Below are positions 1 through 10,739 of a stretch of 62,000 nucleotides of DNA, in pieces. The translations under genes were made by a program, and so were the position numbers. The stretch lies in contig JAQGDQ010000248.1 in the NCBI GenBank assembly GCA_030141605.1, positions 1-62,000 of the forward strand. Reading direction: 5' to 3'. How positions within the stretch are numbered: the first letter of the stretch is position 1; each line of letters opens with the position of its first letter. The notes below the pieces were generated by a model. The model did not search any database. It saw only the letters and a list, made by a program, of their open reading frames with translations, and was not told the origin of the DNA. Source of the DNA: Tubiluchus corallicola (lineage: Eukaryota; Priapulida; Priapulimorpha; Priapulimorphida; Tubiluchidae).

Positions 1-487
1 ATCAGAGTATAAATTTTTTCAATACCTGAAGATTGAACTTAATTAATTACCAGTAACATCTGACAACAATTTAATATCCTTACAAAAACGAACTAATACA
101 CCTTTACACAAAATTGGTAATTGGACGAGAGCCAATAAATTGTCGGTTAATTACTGTTAAGTTTATGTTAATTAGCAATAAACTGTCACCACAAGATCAT
201 GCAGCCCTTAAAATTAAAATGTGTATTAAGCCTATAATACAAAATTAATCTATTATCTCAAAGTCACCAAAATATGACATTTTGTAATTGTTTATGATAA
301 TATTTCCTCATGTAAAAATTGTCTATTTAAACTGTAATGGCCCGTGCATATAGGGGCACACCATAGGAGCCAGTTAATGGTAGTCGCTGTTAAGTTCGAT
401 CAGTTCCTTGGCCGAGCTGGGAGTACTAACCGACTGCCCACTAAAGGAAACAGACAGTAGCTGAGCGAAGGCAGACTCTACGGGGCT

Positions 488-499
488 CTATTTAAATAG
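488..499. promoter_or_regulatory. Conserved AT palindrome CTATTTAAATAG, possible TATA-type element
   Basis: A perfect 12-bp palindrome lies about 650 bp upstream of the protease start codon. It is kept unchanged at 12482-12493, 29853-29864 and 60341-60352. It could serve as a TATA-like core element, but no transcription start is visible. The rest of 1-1153 contains no coding region or repeat I can identify. Confidence 0.2.
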
Positions 500-1153
500 C
501 ATGGATTCTTTTGTGGTGTGATGGATGAAAGACAAGTTTTTATCTATACCTCAAAAATCAAACTGTAACCAGTCGAATAAGTAACAAAATATTAGTTTAA
601 TGACACAATAAGAACATCAACAGTCGTGAAATTTAGCTATTTGCAAACAATGGAAATTAGTAATAAGCAAAAGTGAATCCGAAAACGCTACTATGGCATG
701 AAGTAAATGCAGTGACAAAAACATACAAAAATCATACAGTGTTCCTGACTACTTAAAGGATTCCTACTTAGACTACCAGCCACCCCTAAACGCGTATGCT
801 AGCATAATATCTTCTCCAAACGGACGTAGTTTGTAGTCATAGTCATTTAGAACGACTAAAGTATGGTTCAGACTTTATCTAATGGGTTCACGACCCCCAC
901 AGTAACGACGTAAAAATCTGAGAGAAACGTAGTTAAAGTAATAAAGTATTTAAGTAACAATTTATCGTCGGTTTGCACAACTTTCAAACTGCTACTCAAC
1001 AATTGGAATTTTTGAATTCCTATAACAGTGAACAATGCAATTCTAAAATATGAATAGTGTCATTTCAATTACGATTATTGTTGATTTCTATCCTCTTTGT
1101 TGACAAATACTACGCGTAATTATTATGCTATAGTTGAAAGTAAACAACCACGA

Positions 1154-4100
1154 ATGGCTCATAATATAGTAACTGTGTTCGTCTTATACTGCACCTCATG
1201 GCTTGTATTTGTTACTAGTGAATCAAGAGACAAGACCTCTGGAAGTCTAAAGTATAATGCAGCGTTAAATTCGAAAAACGAAGAAGAACCATACTTCAGC
1301 TCTACTCAAAGTTCTCTTAATAAAGGTTAGTCTAAAAGCCTAAACAAGATTTAACAAATTATATAATCATATTTACATCAGCTGAAACAAAATGCATTAA
1401 CTGCTCTGTAAGAGTTAGCAATGGCGTTTTTCATCAGATTTGTAATAAATCATATTTTCTCGTATTCATCTTCTGTAATTGCTCTGTGATAAAAGAGTCT
1501 TAATAACTAATCAATTTTTAGCAAAACCATTTCCATAGTTTTTGGTAATGATAATGCAAGTTCATTTTTGCAGAACAGATTTCGCCAGAATCAAGGATTA
1601 TTGGTGGAGAGGATGTCGTTGGCAGAGAATTTCCCTTCATGGTATAATTTTTGTTGTTTAAACTAAGTTTCATAAGCAAGCCTCTATTAATGGGCACAAA
1701 GTAAGTGAAAAGACACCTGACACTTTCTATACTTATACGAAAGACACGTGCAGTGCCATCATTTGACTGGATCTGCATCTTTAGCGAGTATAAGATCTCT
1801 TTCATTTAATAATAATAATATGGTGTATGTCTTGAGGCGGAATAAGGTTTTGTAATCTCTTGCTGGGACCGAGCCAGGTTTTGATAGATGGAAAACCTCA
1901 GTAAAGGCAATCCTGGTGGAAGTAGGTAAGCTTCCAACGAGGACATTAAACCAATCGTCTTCATGGATGATAACAGTGACAGGATAGACTCCAAAAACTA
2001 GAGAAGCAATCAAATAAAATATTGTTTATTGTACTAATGTTACTATAAACTAGCAAACCCGTACAAAACATTTGTGACATTGTTACATATAGGACCTATT
2101 TTTACCCGATAAACAAGGTTGTTGTCGTTCTCGTTTCTGTCACTGCCATCGTCGTCATTGTGACCACTGGCGGTACAACAGCTTTTAGTCCAAGAATGTT
2201 ACTTATCACACCATTGTTTTAGTTGGCCACATCATCTCGCCATCTGGCGACTAACGTAATAGTGATATTAAAAAAATTAGTACATGGTATTTTTTAAGGT
2301 TTCACTTGGTTATGAAGCAAAATTTATTTGTGGCGGAACAGTCCTCAACGAACGATGGGTATTGACAGCTTCTCATTGTCTGCTTGGGTAAGTATATCAC
2401 TTTTGACAACGTCCTGTTACGACAGAAGGGCGTAGTACAATGCCACAATTATCAGCAACTCATTGTTGTGTTTTTGAGTAAGTACTTTTGACAGCACGTT
2501 GTACAACAAGTTGCACAGGGCACCTAGTAGGACACTAACTGTTGGTGTTCTAAGGCATGAATCACATTTCAAACACTGTGATTCACCATGAAAAACAACC
2601 AGAGTTTGTGCACTTATTGTCCTCAGACCTTTTGTCATTGCGATATTTGAAAGATTAATTGGAAAAGAAAATTCTTAATATAATTTAAAATGCCTGCCCC
2701 CAACTGGCAAAATGTCACTAAACCACGATCCCAGTGTGCATTCCCTGTTTAGCAAAAACCCTTCATTGATCTTATTGACAATAATATAAAGTAATTTAAA
2801 TTTAATGTGCTACAAACGCTCTGGTTATGTTTTCTACTTTACGCAATATTATTACAAGTTTTATAAAGCGTTGCAGCCAATGAAAGTCCTACTTGCAATA
2901 AGACAGCATGTAAGTGATACAAATATTCAAACTTTTTATGCTCTACTTATGAAAAGCGTTCTTTTGTCTTACAAACCTCCAAGCCTGGCCAAGATAAATT
3001 TACTCTTATCTAATCAAGCTGAACAATACAAGAATAAGGATATTGCCAAGTAAAGTAAATTAAATTTTGCTTAAAATCAAATCAATCAATAAATAAATAA
3101 ACAGATACTAAAATAGATCAATATTAAGTGCAGTAAACAGTTTAGAATTATTTTCTAGCAAAACAACAGGTCCACACTTTGAAGTTTACATGGGAAGCAA
3201 CATCTATGACGACCCGAAGGTGTGGCGCTTTGTAAGTTTACATGAAGTTTTTTAAATTTACATACATGCGTTCATATTTACATAAAGTTTTTATGTTTAT
3301 AATTATTATAGTTGCATAGTTACGTATGTGTAATTCTTGTGGTTACAAATATGATTATTGAAGCTACTGTTTAGTAACTTTATACGGCTGCTCTTTTGAA
3401 ATGTATATAATCATTTGACTTAGTTGGTTATACAAAATCAATTCAAATTTCCTGTCTTGCTAGTAAAACGAAAATCCGTAATAACTTCATGCATATTTTG
3501 CTTAATTAGTCTGGAATGCGAAGCATTGACTTATTGAGTTTTTCTGCCCAACTGCCTGTACATGTCGTTGAGAACATCATTTAGCGATGCTATGGAATCC
3601 ATTTCACGAATATTTAGAACTCCATTTGGCATTGCAATGGAATCAGTTTTATAGTAAAAATTTATAATACGAAGTTACTTCATAATGACACCATTCACGA
3701 CGAAAAATATCTGTGAATAAGGTTACATGGCAATCGAGTAATCCAAAACTTCGTTAACCGCTTTGATTAGAAACCTATTTAGATCTGCTTGTGAAAAATA
3801 CATAGCAGATAATACTGGTTTGTAGATCTCTGGAAGAAATATCCGAAAGTAATGTCAGCAATTATATGTAATTTAGAGTGTCTTTCAGCAACTATAGCAG
3901 ATGCTACAACAATATGAAACAAACAAGCAGGAAAACGAATAGACAAATAAACAAGCAAGCAAACAAACAAGCACACTGCCTAAGACATGCAAATGAATTT
4001 ACACTGACGCATAATCTTAATAGCCGACTAAGACGCCAATAAAGAGTCAGTTATTGCAGAAATTATGAAGCAAGAGCGCATGCGCCATAACTTTTGATAG

Positions 4101-6973
4101 TGATGAGGTGACATGAGTCGAACTGTTCTCGCAAACTGCGTTCATGATGAAGTTTAATAAACAATAAATATATCAAAAACTTTATCAATTTTGGTATGTT
4201 GGTTCAGTACGAGCTTCGTCAAGTAGTGCCGAAGCCCAGGAGAAAATGGCGGTTATGATTCAATTGTCAATGCAGAGTTGTGAATAAAAAACACACAGTT
4301 TAATTTTGATTTTTGTGATCGTTAATGCTCCTTGAGTGTTCTGCAAAATTATGGTAACTGTCACACATTTAAACAAACGTTCCTGAATTGTGAATTGTTC
4401 CCATTCTTGAATTAACAACCAATTGTGCCTTATCTTGAATTAACAACTAATTGTCCTTAATCTTGAATCAATTTTAGGTCGGCTAATTAATGGTGTTCTG
4501 CCCAGACGTAGTCTTTATTTTGGTACCCCATGTGTCGCTGCTTTTGCCCAAGATATCGAACTAACTGCTGCATTCACGCATGAGGTTGCCACACCGTCAT
4601 GAACTAAAGTCAGGCGTCAAGAGCTAGGAAGCTCCCCCGTGGAACCCGGGAGGGGGAGCACCAGTTTTTATAAGTTTTTTCAGAAACTAAAATCAAGAAA
4701 TTCAAACTAAAAAGTAGTAAAAAATATTGATTGTAGGCTCCAAAAATCCCTAAATGTCTAAAACTTAGAAAAGTACAAGCAGTGTACATTTTTTGGAGTT
4801 TCTTCTCTCTCACATTACTCACATTTTTAGGCTGCTGGGATGGGATCGGTTTAGCAATCAAATTATTAAGCACTTTATGTTCTACGAATTAAAGCTAAAG
4901 CAGGCCTAATCAGCAGTGGTGGCAACCCTATTCACACGTGATACGTTATAATGCCTTACTTGAACTTAATTAGCTTTCGTATTGTTGCTTTATGCAGGTG
5001 GATGCTATCAAGGTGCATCCTGACTTCGCGAATGATTCGACCAGAGGTAAAGAAAATGACATTGGCCTCATTAGAATGAACAGCCCCATCGAGTTTGATA
5101 AAGACGTTCAACCTACGTTACTACCACGTTGTCATGAGAATCACTACAGTAATGAAACAGTTATAATAGCAGGATGGGGCACTCGAGATCCCGGTAATTT
5201 ACAGGTTAATGAAAGAAGAAAAGAATATTTCGACTATATGGGATAGCTAGCTTTATGACTGCTTGTTGTCAGTAGTCGCCATTTATGCATGAAATAGTTC
5301 CCCCCATTTAAGGATAACTTTAATTTGTGTCACAGGAAGCCGAAAAAGATGTTACATTTTCTCTCATTATTGTTGCTTTTCTCAATTTCATGCTGCTTCC
5401 ATATGTACAATAATAGAAACTTGCCTGGAATTGCAAAAGTTATAGTTATGCATAATTTAGAATGTTTGGTGTAGTATGTTTATTTAATTTTTTGGAAGGC
5501 CTGCTGATTTGTGATTAACGGATAAAATATTTCATCAGATTTTTATCAAAAAAGTTGTGCCAGAACATCTTTTGCTTTAAGAAACGATTTTTGTCGCATT
5601 TTTTGAACGTCTTGCAAAGTTGCACAATTTTTGATACAGAATTAGGCTGTACGGATCAAAAATCTCACCTTTGAGAAATAATAATTTGTATTTAATTCTT
5701 AGACAAAAACTCACATTGTTCATTACGTAGCCCCAAACAGCTAGCCCGTAAAATATTTTAAAATAATTAACGAGTCTGTTCGTTTAAAACAATTAAAGCT
5801 ATTTACGAGTCTATTCTGATCTTCAGTCTTAACGAGCTGCCACCTGCCGGTCGTGTGCCAACTCATCTACTGCCTTGGGAAAAAGTAAATAAGGGGTTCT
5901 TTTTTCAAAATTAGATTTGGATGATACGCCAAAGAACTTACAAAAAGTGACATTGTCAATTAGCACTTTGGGGGATTGTCAACACTATGATGAGATTTTC
6001 ACAATTTGCGCATATAAGCCAGGACGGAGCGCTTGTTTTGTAAGTATAGTAAAACTACTTTATTGAAAAAGTATTAATGGCAGCTAGCCCTATATAAATA
6101 CTTCACTGCAAGGTTATAAGCAAATATGTACTTAAAAAATTGAACACTGAATAAAATACATCACTTACCCAATACAACAATGGTTAAGAAAAATCACTTA
6201 TTAAAAATAAATAAAATTGATATTTAAACTGTTCAACGTAAGACGAATGTCAAAAAAACTTTATACTCTGAAAAAGCTGATATCCTGGTTATAGACAGAA
6301 ATCGAAAAACGTCTAAAATGGTTTGAAGTGAGTATCATCGAGAGAATCAACTGGTTTAATTGGAGCAGGTTTAACCCATTTCGGCACTTTTTCATGAAAA
6401 TGACGTAAGACAAAGCAATGGCTAATCTGGATGTATTATTGCAGAAATTTTCAATTTCTTTTAGCTAATAACTAGGCAATTATAGAATGTTTTGAGATTT
6501 TGTTCATTATTACGTGACATTTGAAATTATATGTTTATATATTATACATCTATAATAGAGTATTATTCGTTAAAACCAATAAAGAAAGGCCTGTTTGGCA
6601 AAATCGTGCAGCACAAATTAACTATTTCACAATGACGTGAACTTTGGCAATAACGTAGTTTATTTATTGTGTTTTATTACATTTCGTGCATTCACAGGGT
6701 GACTCAGGTGGTCCATTGATACTGAAAGCAACAGGCGAACAAATTGGAGTTATGACTAATGTTGGCCAGGCTGGGTGCAATACTGTCACTCTATGTGTAA
6801 AAGTTTCTTATTATCTAGACTGGATTGAGGACGAACAGTTTTATTATGAAAGTTCAAGGGTTAGGCCAAGTCTGTATGGTGCAGCTTCAAAATGTTACCT
6901 GACTTTATTTACAATAATTACCGTTGTAGCGTCTGTACGTTTCGGTTTGTGGGCAGGTACAGAGTTAAAGTAA
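1154..6973 (+). CDS. Membrane-anchored chymotrypsin-family serine protease, copy A (7 exons)
   Basis: Exons are 1154-1325, 1574-1641, 2299-2387, 3159-3231, 4998-5193, 5915-6039 and 6698-6973. All introns are GT..AG, and the spliced frame is 332 codons with no stop. The start is the ATG before a signal peptide (MAHNIVTVFVLYCTSWLVF). A propeptide runs to Arg65, and activation would cut before IIGG (66-69). The triad is intact: His106 in TASHC, Asp155 in NDIGLI and Ser244 in GDSGGP. The residue at chymotrypsin position 189 is Ser238, and the motif after Cys220 is TLCVKV, with Thr where Gly226 is usual. This suggests a shallow, elastase-like pocket rather than a trypsin pocket (inference). The protein ends in a hydrophobic stretch (YLTLFTIITVVASVRFGLWA) and five more residues, which fits a GPI signal or a membrane anchor. 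The neighbour is the convergent LRR remnant. Family assignment is firm; substrate and role are unknown. Confidence 0.88.
1658..2000. other. Intron 2 repeat-like block with AAT tail, all copies
   Basis: The block lies in intron 2 and carries an AAT trinucleotide run near 1808. It encodes overlapping - strand reading frames of 84 and 62 codons, repeated at 13647-13901, 31145-31399 and 61612-61866. The copies are conserved only as much as the surrounding intron and match no family I know. An old SINE-like insertion is possible. Confidence 0.2.
4076..4252. promoter_or_regulatory. Promoter-like motif cluster in protease intron 4, copy A
   Basis: The palindrome GCGCATGCGC (NRF-1 type) is at 4076-4085. 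A CCAAT box lies about 40 bp before it and AAAATGGCGG (YY1 type) is at 4243-4252. These GC-rich motifs stand out in AT-rich intron sequence and recur in copies B and C. They could be a cryptic promoter or the relic of an inserted promoter. No transcript start can be seen. Confidence 0.3.
4631..4659. other. GC-rich hairpin in protease intron 4, copy A
   Basis: The arms GCTCCCCC and GGGGGAGC pair perfectly around a 13-base loop. The hairpin is kept in copies B and C, where the loop is one base longer. Its function is unknown. Confidence 0.5.
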
Positions 6974-8320
6974 AGCTATTCCACATATTAAATTGGCTAT
7001 GTAAATTTATGTTGGAATAATTGCAATGTTCACTGGCAAATCTGTGTTTTCAAAATCTCTTCAAAATAGTTCTAAACCATCCATTGAGGTATGTGTGTAC
7101 CTTGATTATCGTACTCCCGTTTGCATTAGCAGAATTTCCAAACAAACAATGAGTGATTTCAATGATAAATTTACTGTTAACCTTACTACCAGTGATGTAA
7201 CGGTTTTATTTTTGAATTAAAAGGAGACATACAGATGTATTTTTCATATTTAAATTCATTGTATCCTGATGAGCCTGTATCCCAAGAAGAAATTGATGGC
7301 ATTTTTTTATTGTGTTTGGAGGTCTAAGAAGCGGTATTTTAATAACTACCATCTTCGTTCAGGAAGCCAATTAATGTTGAAGTAAAAAAGAAATGAAAAT
7401 AAGTGATGTACAATCCTTGAAACGTTATTTCCAATGGCAGGGCAGAAGTACCTATCAAGCGAAAGATCTCAATATACAGTTTTGACGGAACATCATATAA
7501 AAAACGTCCTCGTGGGTATGGGTGAGGCCTAGGAGGGAAATGTATAACTTCATAAAGAGGAGAGATAGGGCTACACAACGATGTGGGTCTCAGAGGCGCC
7601 TCGTTACTAAAATTAGTGGGGGAGCTGCTTCAGAAAATTTTTAGCCATTGTTTTAATGCTGTGCAAAACGAAACGAAACAAACAAACGAAACAAACGTAA
7701 TTTTTCATGTTGTAATTTTAATTTAGACATAAACTTGATGAAATTCTTAATAAAATTATTTTTGCTTACTAATAGCCTAGATTGTCGCAGTTCAAGCACC
7801 TGCAATTTCTCCACGACATTTAAGCCTACGTATATTAGGCCTATATATTAAGATAATCAAACTGCATTCACGTTCCAAGGAACAGACTAACTTTAGTGAC
7901 TAAACTTAGGCCTACATTTATCAGTGTTGTATTTTCAGCATAAGTATTATCCATATGTAGATGTCATATCTATGTATATTAAATATTTAAAGCCAGCTCA
8001 AGAAATGATTGAACGATTGATTAACTCAATGTTCATCTATGTTTAAACCTTACTGTAAGTTCAAATAAAATTTAAACATAATGTTTGTTTCTGAGATATT
8101 TTTATTTGATTTATTGTATCAGTAATATTTACCTAATTTCCATACATATGACATATCATCTGTTACTTTTGTATTGTGGATTATATATTTATTTAGTCTA
8201 TAATATCAATAATATCCAAAACAAACATTTATTACTGGAATATGAGGTTCGTGTTTTTGTTCTTCTTACATTTGCTAATATGTTCTTCATTCATACTGAT
8301 ATGAGTATCAAAGACACCTA
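6974..8320. other. 3' flank of protease copy A, no gene recognised
   Basis: The segment contains a 64-codon + frame at 7026-7220 and a 79-codon - frame at 7339-7578. Both recur in unit C (36753-36947 and 37066-37305) but are absent or broken in unit B, which lacks most of 7330-8100. Neither resembles a known protein, and they are probably UTR or old repeat sequence. Confidence 0.3.
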
Positions 8321-9014
8321 TGTGAAAAATGCTCACTTTTTCAGAAGTTTGTTGGAGAGGCATCGGCCTGGTTCTTAATTTGTTGATCAGAATTAAACAA
8401 ATACGTGGGAATGTATATAGTCTAGTTTGTTTTTATAGAAAAAGGTGCATAACGCTTAAGTTTACGAGTTGTTCATTAAAATGATTTGCTGCTATTGAAA
8501 TATATAATTTAGATTAATTCTTGACTTTTAATAAAAACTGCGCAACTATTTGTTTAAAAGAGTGGCCACCCAAATATAATTTATTCAACTTACATGATTT
8601 GGCGCATTTACATTGTTACTTTCTATCACAGCAGTAAAACTAATTATAGATAATTATTCACTTTCACATAGGTAGTACAACAAACACAGAGTACCAATCC
8701 TAGATATATAACGCGCAAGTCAGCACATAACTAAATAAAAAAACTATTGAAGAGAGGAAAAAAATAACCTAACAAATTAGGTTCATATGACGTTTGCTTG
8801 TAAGAATAGCAAGCGTCAAATGGTCACCTGTACAAGGGTGACGAAGGAATTTATAACTTTAGAATGAAGCCCCTATAAATAATTCAAGGTTAACCTAATT
8901 GAACGACTCTAGGTAGATTTGCAAACGTTGTAGAAACCGGAATAAACTAGTTTGCGACACTGTAAATGAAAGGTCTAACAGCAGAGTAGAACTCAATCAC
9001 GGGAATCCGTGACA
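8321..9014. mobile_element. Solo LTR, unit A only
   Basis: A 694-bp insertion is absent from the same place in units B and C, where the sequence runs straight from the 'accta' region into the 'agcag' flank. It begins TGTGAAAAATGC, ends AATCCGTGACA (TG..CA termini) and is flanked by the 5-bp direct repeat ACCTA at 8316-8320 and 9015-9019. It has no coding capacity, as expected for a solo LTR. The sequence differs from the 1.2-kb LTRs at 52005 and 58652. It contains several short hairpins between 8769 and 9014. Confidence 0.75.
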
Positions 9015-9440
9015 ACCTATAGCAGTTTCGGGATTAAAAGAGTAAGTTGTAAATCACAGAATGGCTTCTTGACTTCTTCATCAGTCCAATACGTTTATTT
9101 AAGAACATTTCTTTGGTTCTCTATTAGCAGTACGGGCACACAACACAGTAGCGAAACAATTCACTGGTTTAGAGCCTGCAGAGTATCTGTGAACAGTTAG
9201 TACAAGCGTTCCTCTGTTCCCTAACAATTTGTCTTTAGTCTTTCCTGCAAGCACTTGCCTAGCTTCAGTATACTCAACTGACATGCTGGTACTGATGTTG
9301 CAACTTATAAAGAAGTTACAAACTCAGTAAAGTTCAAGTTCTGCTTTTCAATAGAAGTAAACTGACGGCAAAGAATGCATAAAATGCGGGTTAGTCAAAC
9401 AAATTATTTAATAAAAGCTCAAGTGGGCACACTCATGCTT

Positions 9441-9640
9441 AACAATATTAACAGTGATACTGTTATATGGATAATATTGACAACAATACTGTGCAATATT
9501 GAATGGTGCGCAATATTAATGGACCTTTGTAGACGATATTGAAAATTGCACAATATTGCATTCATGTATCGCGTGTGGTGGAAGGAAACAGTCGCGTAAT
9601 ACTGTGGAATATTGACCTATTGTAGATTGCCGATATTATT
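9441..9640. repeat. AATATT-rich motif cluster, unit A
   Basis: Six AATATT palindromes, mostly as CAATATTG or CAATATTA, plus two GATATT variants fall within about 200 bp. Homologous clusters are at 20006-20224 and 38441-38655. It may be a decayed repeat or a cluster of AT-palindrome binding sites. Confidence 0.45.
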
Positions 9641-10032
9641 GCGCATGTGTATACTTCCTTTAAAGATACAACATATTTGAAAATATTGCTAAATTATTTC
9701 ATTTTTTAACTCTTCATTCGTTTATTTTTGTTTATTTTTCAAGATTCCGGAAAAATCATTTGACAAAGACATTATAATGCGCACGTTAGTCAAACTGAGT
9801 TAAGTATCTAATTATGGAATTCTTCTCTCGCTCATACTATTAGCTGCCACATCTGACAATGCCTAATATTTATTTAATTTGATCCAATTATTTCCTCCAC
9901 CTTTCATGTTTCTCGTCTTTTCTCAACTTTCTCCACGTCACCTCACACGAATACTACACCTTTCCTACACTTAATTCTGCAAGCTGTACAACTGTAAAAG
10001 AGTGGAAGCATCCACAAATGTTAGCCATATAC

Positions 10033-10277
10033 TTATAGGCCTACAGTGAGAAAAATTCCAAATAAACAGAGGCAAGCATTCAGAATTTTTAAAACTTGAA
10101 CAGCGCTAGAGTGAATGACAGGAAGTTGATTGGCTGGATTCTCAGGATCACAAAACAGTGACAGTGGCATTTCGTCCGAGTCATGTCTATAACTTGGTAC
10201 TTCACAATCAAATACTGAAGCAACCCGCCATTCCGACTTCAACCATTTCATGCTACAGTTACAGTGCAGGGGGCTAG
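10033..10277 (-). pseudogene. Orphan last exon of the LRR gene, unit A
   Basis: This 245-bp exon is homologous to exon 5 of the intact LRR gene (39289-39045). It keeps the AG acceptor, an LRR C-terminal cap of the type NxxxCxCSMKW, and the hydrophobic C-terminal tail ending ACLCLFGIFLTVGL. All four upstream exons are missing from unit A because of deletions near 10710 and 10738. It therefore cannot encode a full protein unless it is spliced to something outside the unit. The reading frame itself is still open. Confidence 0.8.
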
Positions 10278-10511
10278 CTGAAAAATGTGAAATTAAATGT
10301 TCAAGTAGTTTATTTCTTCATCAACAATGTGCAAAACATTTAATTTGCAAAATTTCAGCATTACTTTCTGACTTTTTATCACCACCTCTCAAGTTCTGTC
10401 AACATATTGACTAATGACGACTAATTAAATAGAGATTATGACGCCGGGCTTTACTTTCTTACTGGTTCTCTGTTCTTTATTTAAACCACTATTACTTCAA
10501 CAATTCCCAAA

Positions 10512-10650
10512 CTAGTACTCCTAGCCGAGCGGTGAGGTAGTAGTATACAGATGTTAGTAGTTTAGAAACTGAATCAGTTTCTCATAGGTACCTTTACAGG
10601 GCGTACCTTGAGACAAAAGATGTGGGTTCGAATCACGAGTGGGATCTTAA
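10512..10650 (+). repeat. tRNA-like SINE relic, unit A
   Basis: A pol III A-box-like TAGCCGAGCGGT (10522-10533, resembling tRNA-Leu/Ser) is followed about 90 bp later by a B-box-like GGTTCGAATC (10625-10634). The T-arm does not pair well and the spacing is too long for a normal tRNA. I therefore read it as a tRNA-derived SINE relic. Copies lie at 21095-21235 and 39524-39665. Confidence 0.45.
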
Positions 10651-10739
10651 GTGTCGGTCTTGAGTTGCTGTTATTGTGTTTAGCTAACAAAGTGTGAACT
10701 ATTCATAACAATCTCAGGCAACAAGATTATACTTAAATC

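Noticed and set aside
405-420. A pol III A-box (TGGCCGAGCTGG) near the protease upstream region
   Set aside because: It matches the A-box well, but no B-box lies at a suitable distance.
2805-3053. 82-codon + frame recurring at 14698-14946
   Set aside because: It lies in protease intron 3 and has stops in unit C. It has no domain and is conserved only as intron sequence.
7026-7220. 64-codon + frame downstream of protease A and C
   Set aside because: It is broken in unit B and has no recognisable domain; probably 3' flank.
8769-9014. Mitochondrial rRNA insert, suggested by successive hairpins
   Set aside because: I could not match any conserved rRNA motif, and the TG..CA ends with a 5-bp duplication fit a solo LTR better.
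10522-10634. A functional tRNA-Leu or tRNA-Ser gene
   Set aside because: The A and B boxes are present but the T-stem mispairs, no acceptor stem is found and the spacing is too long.
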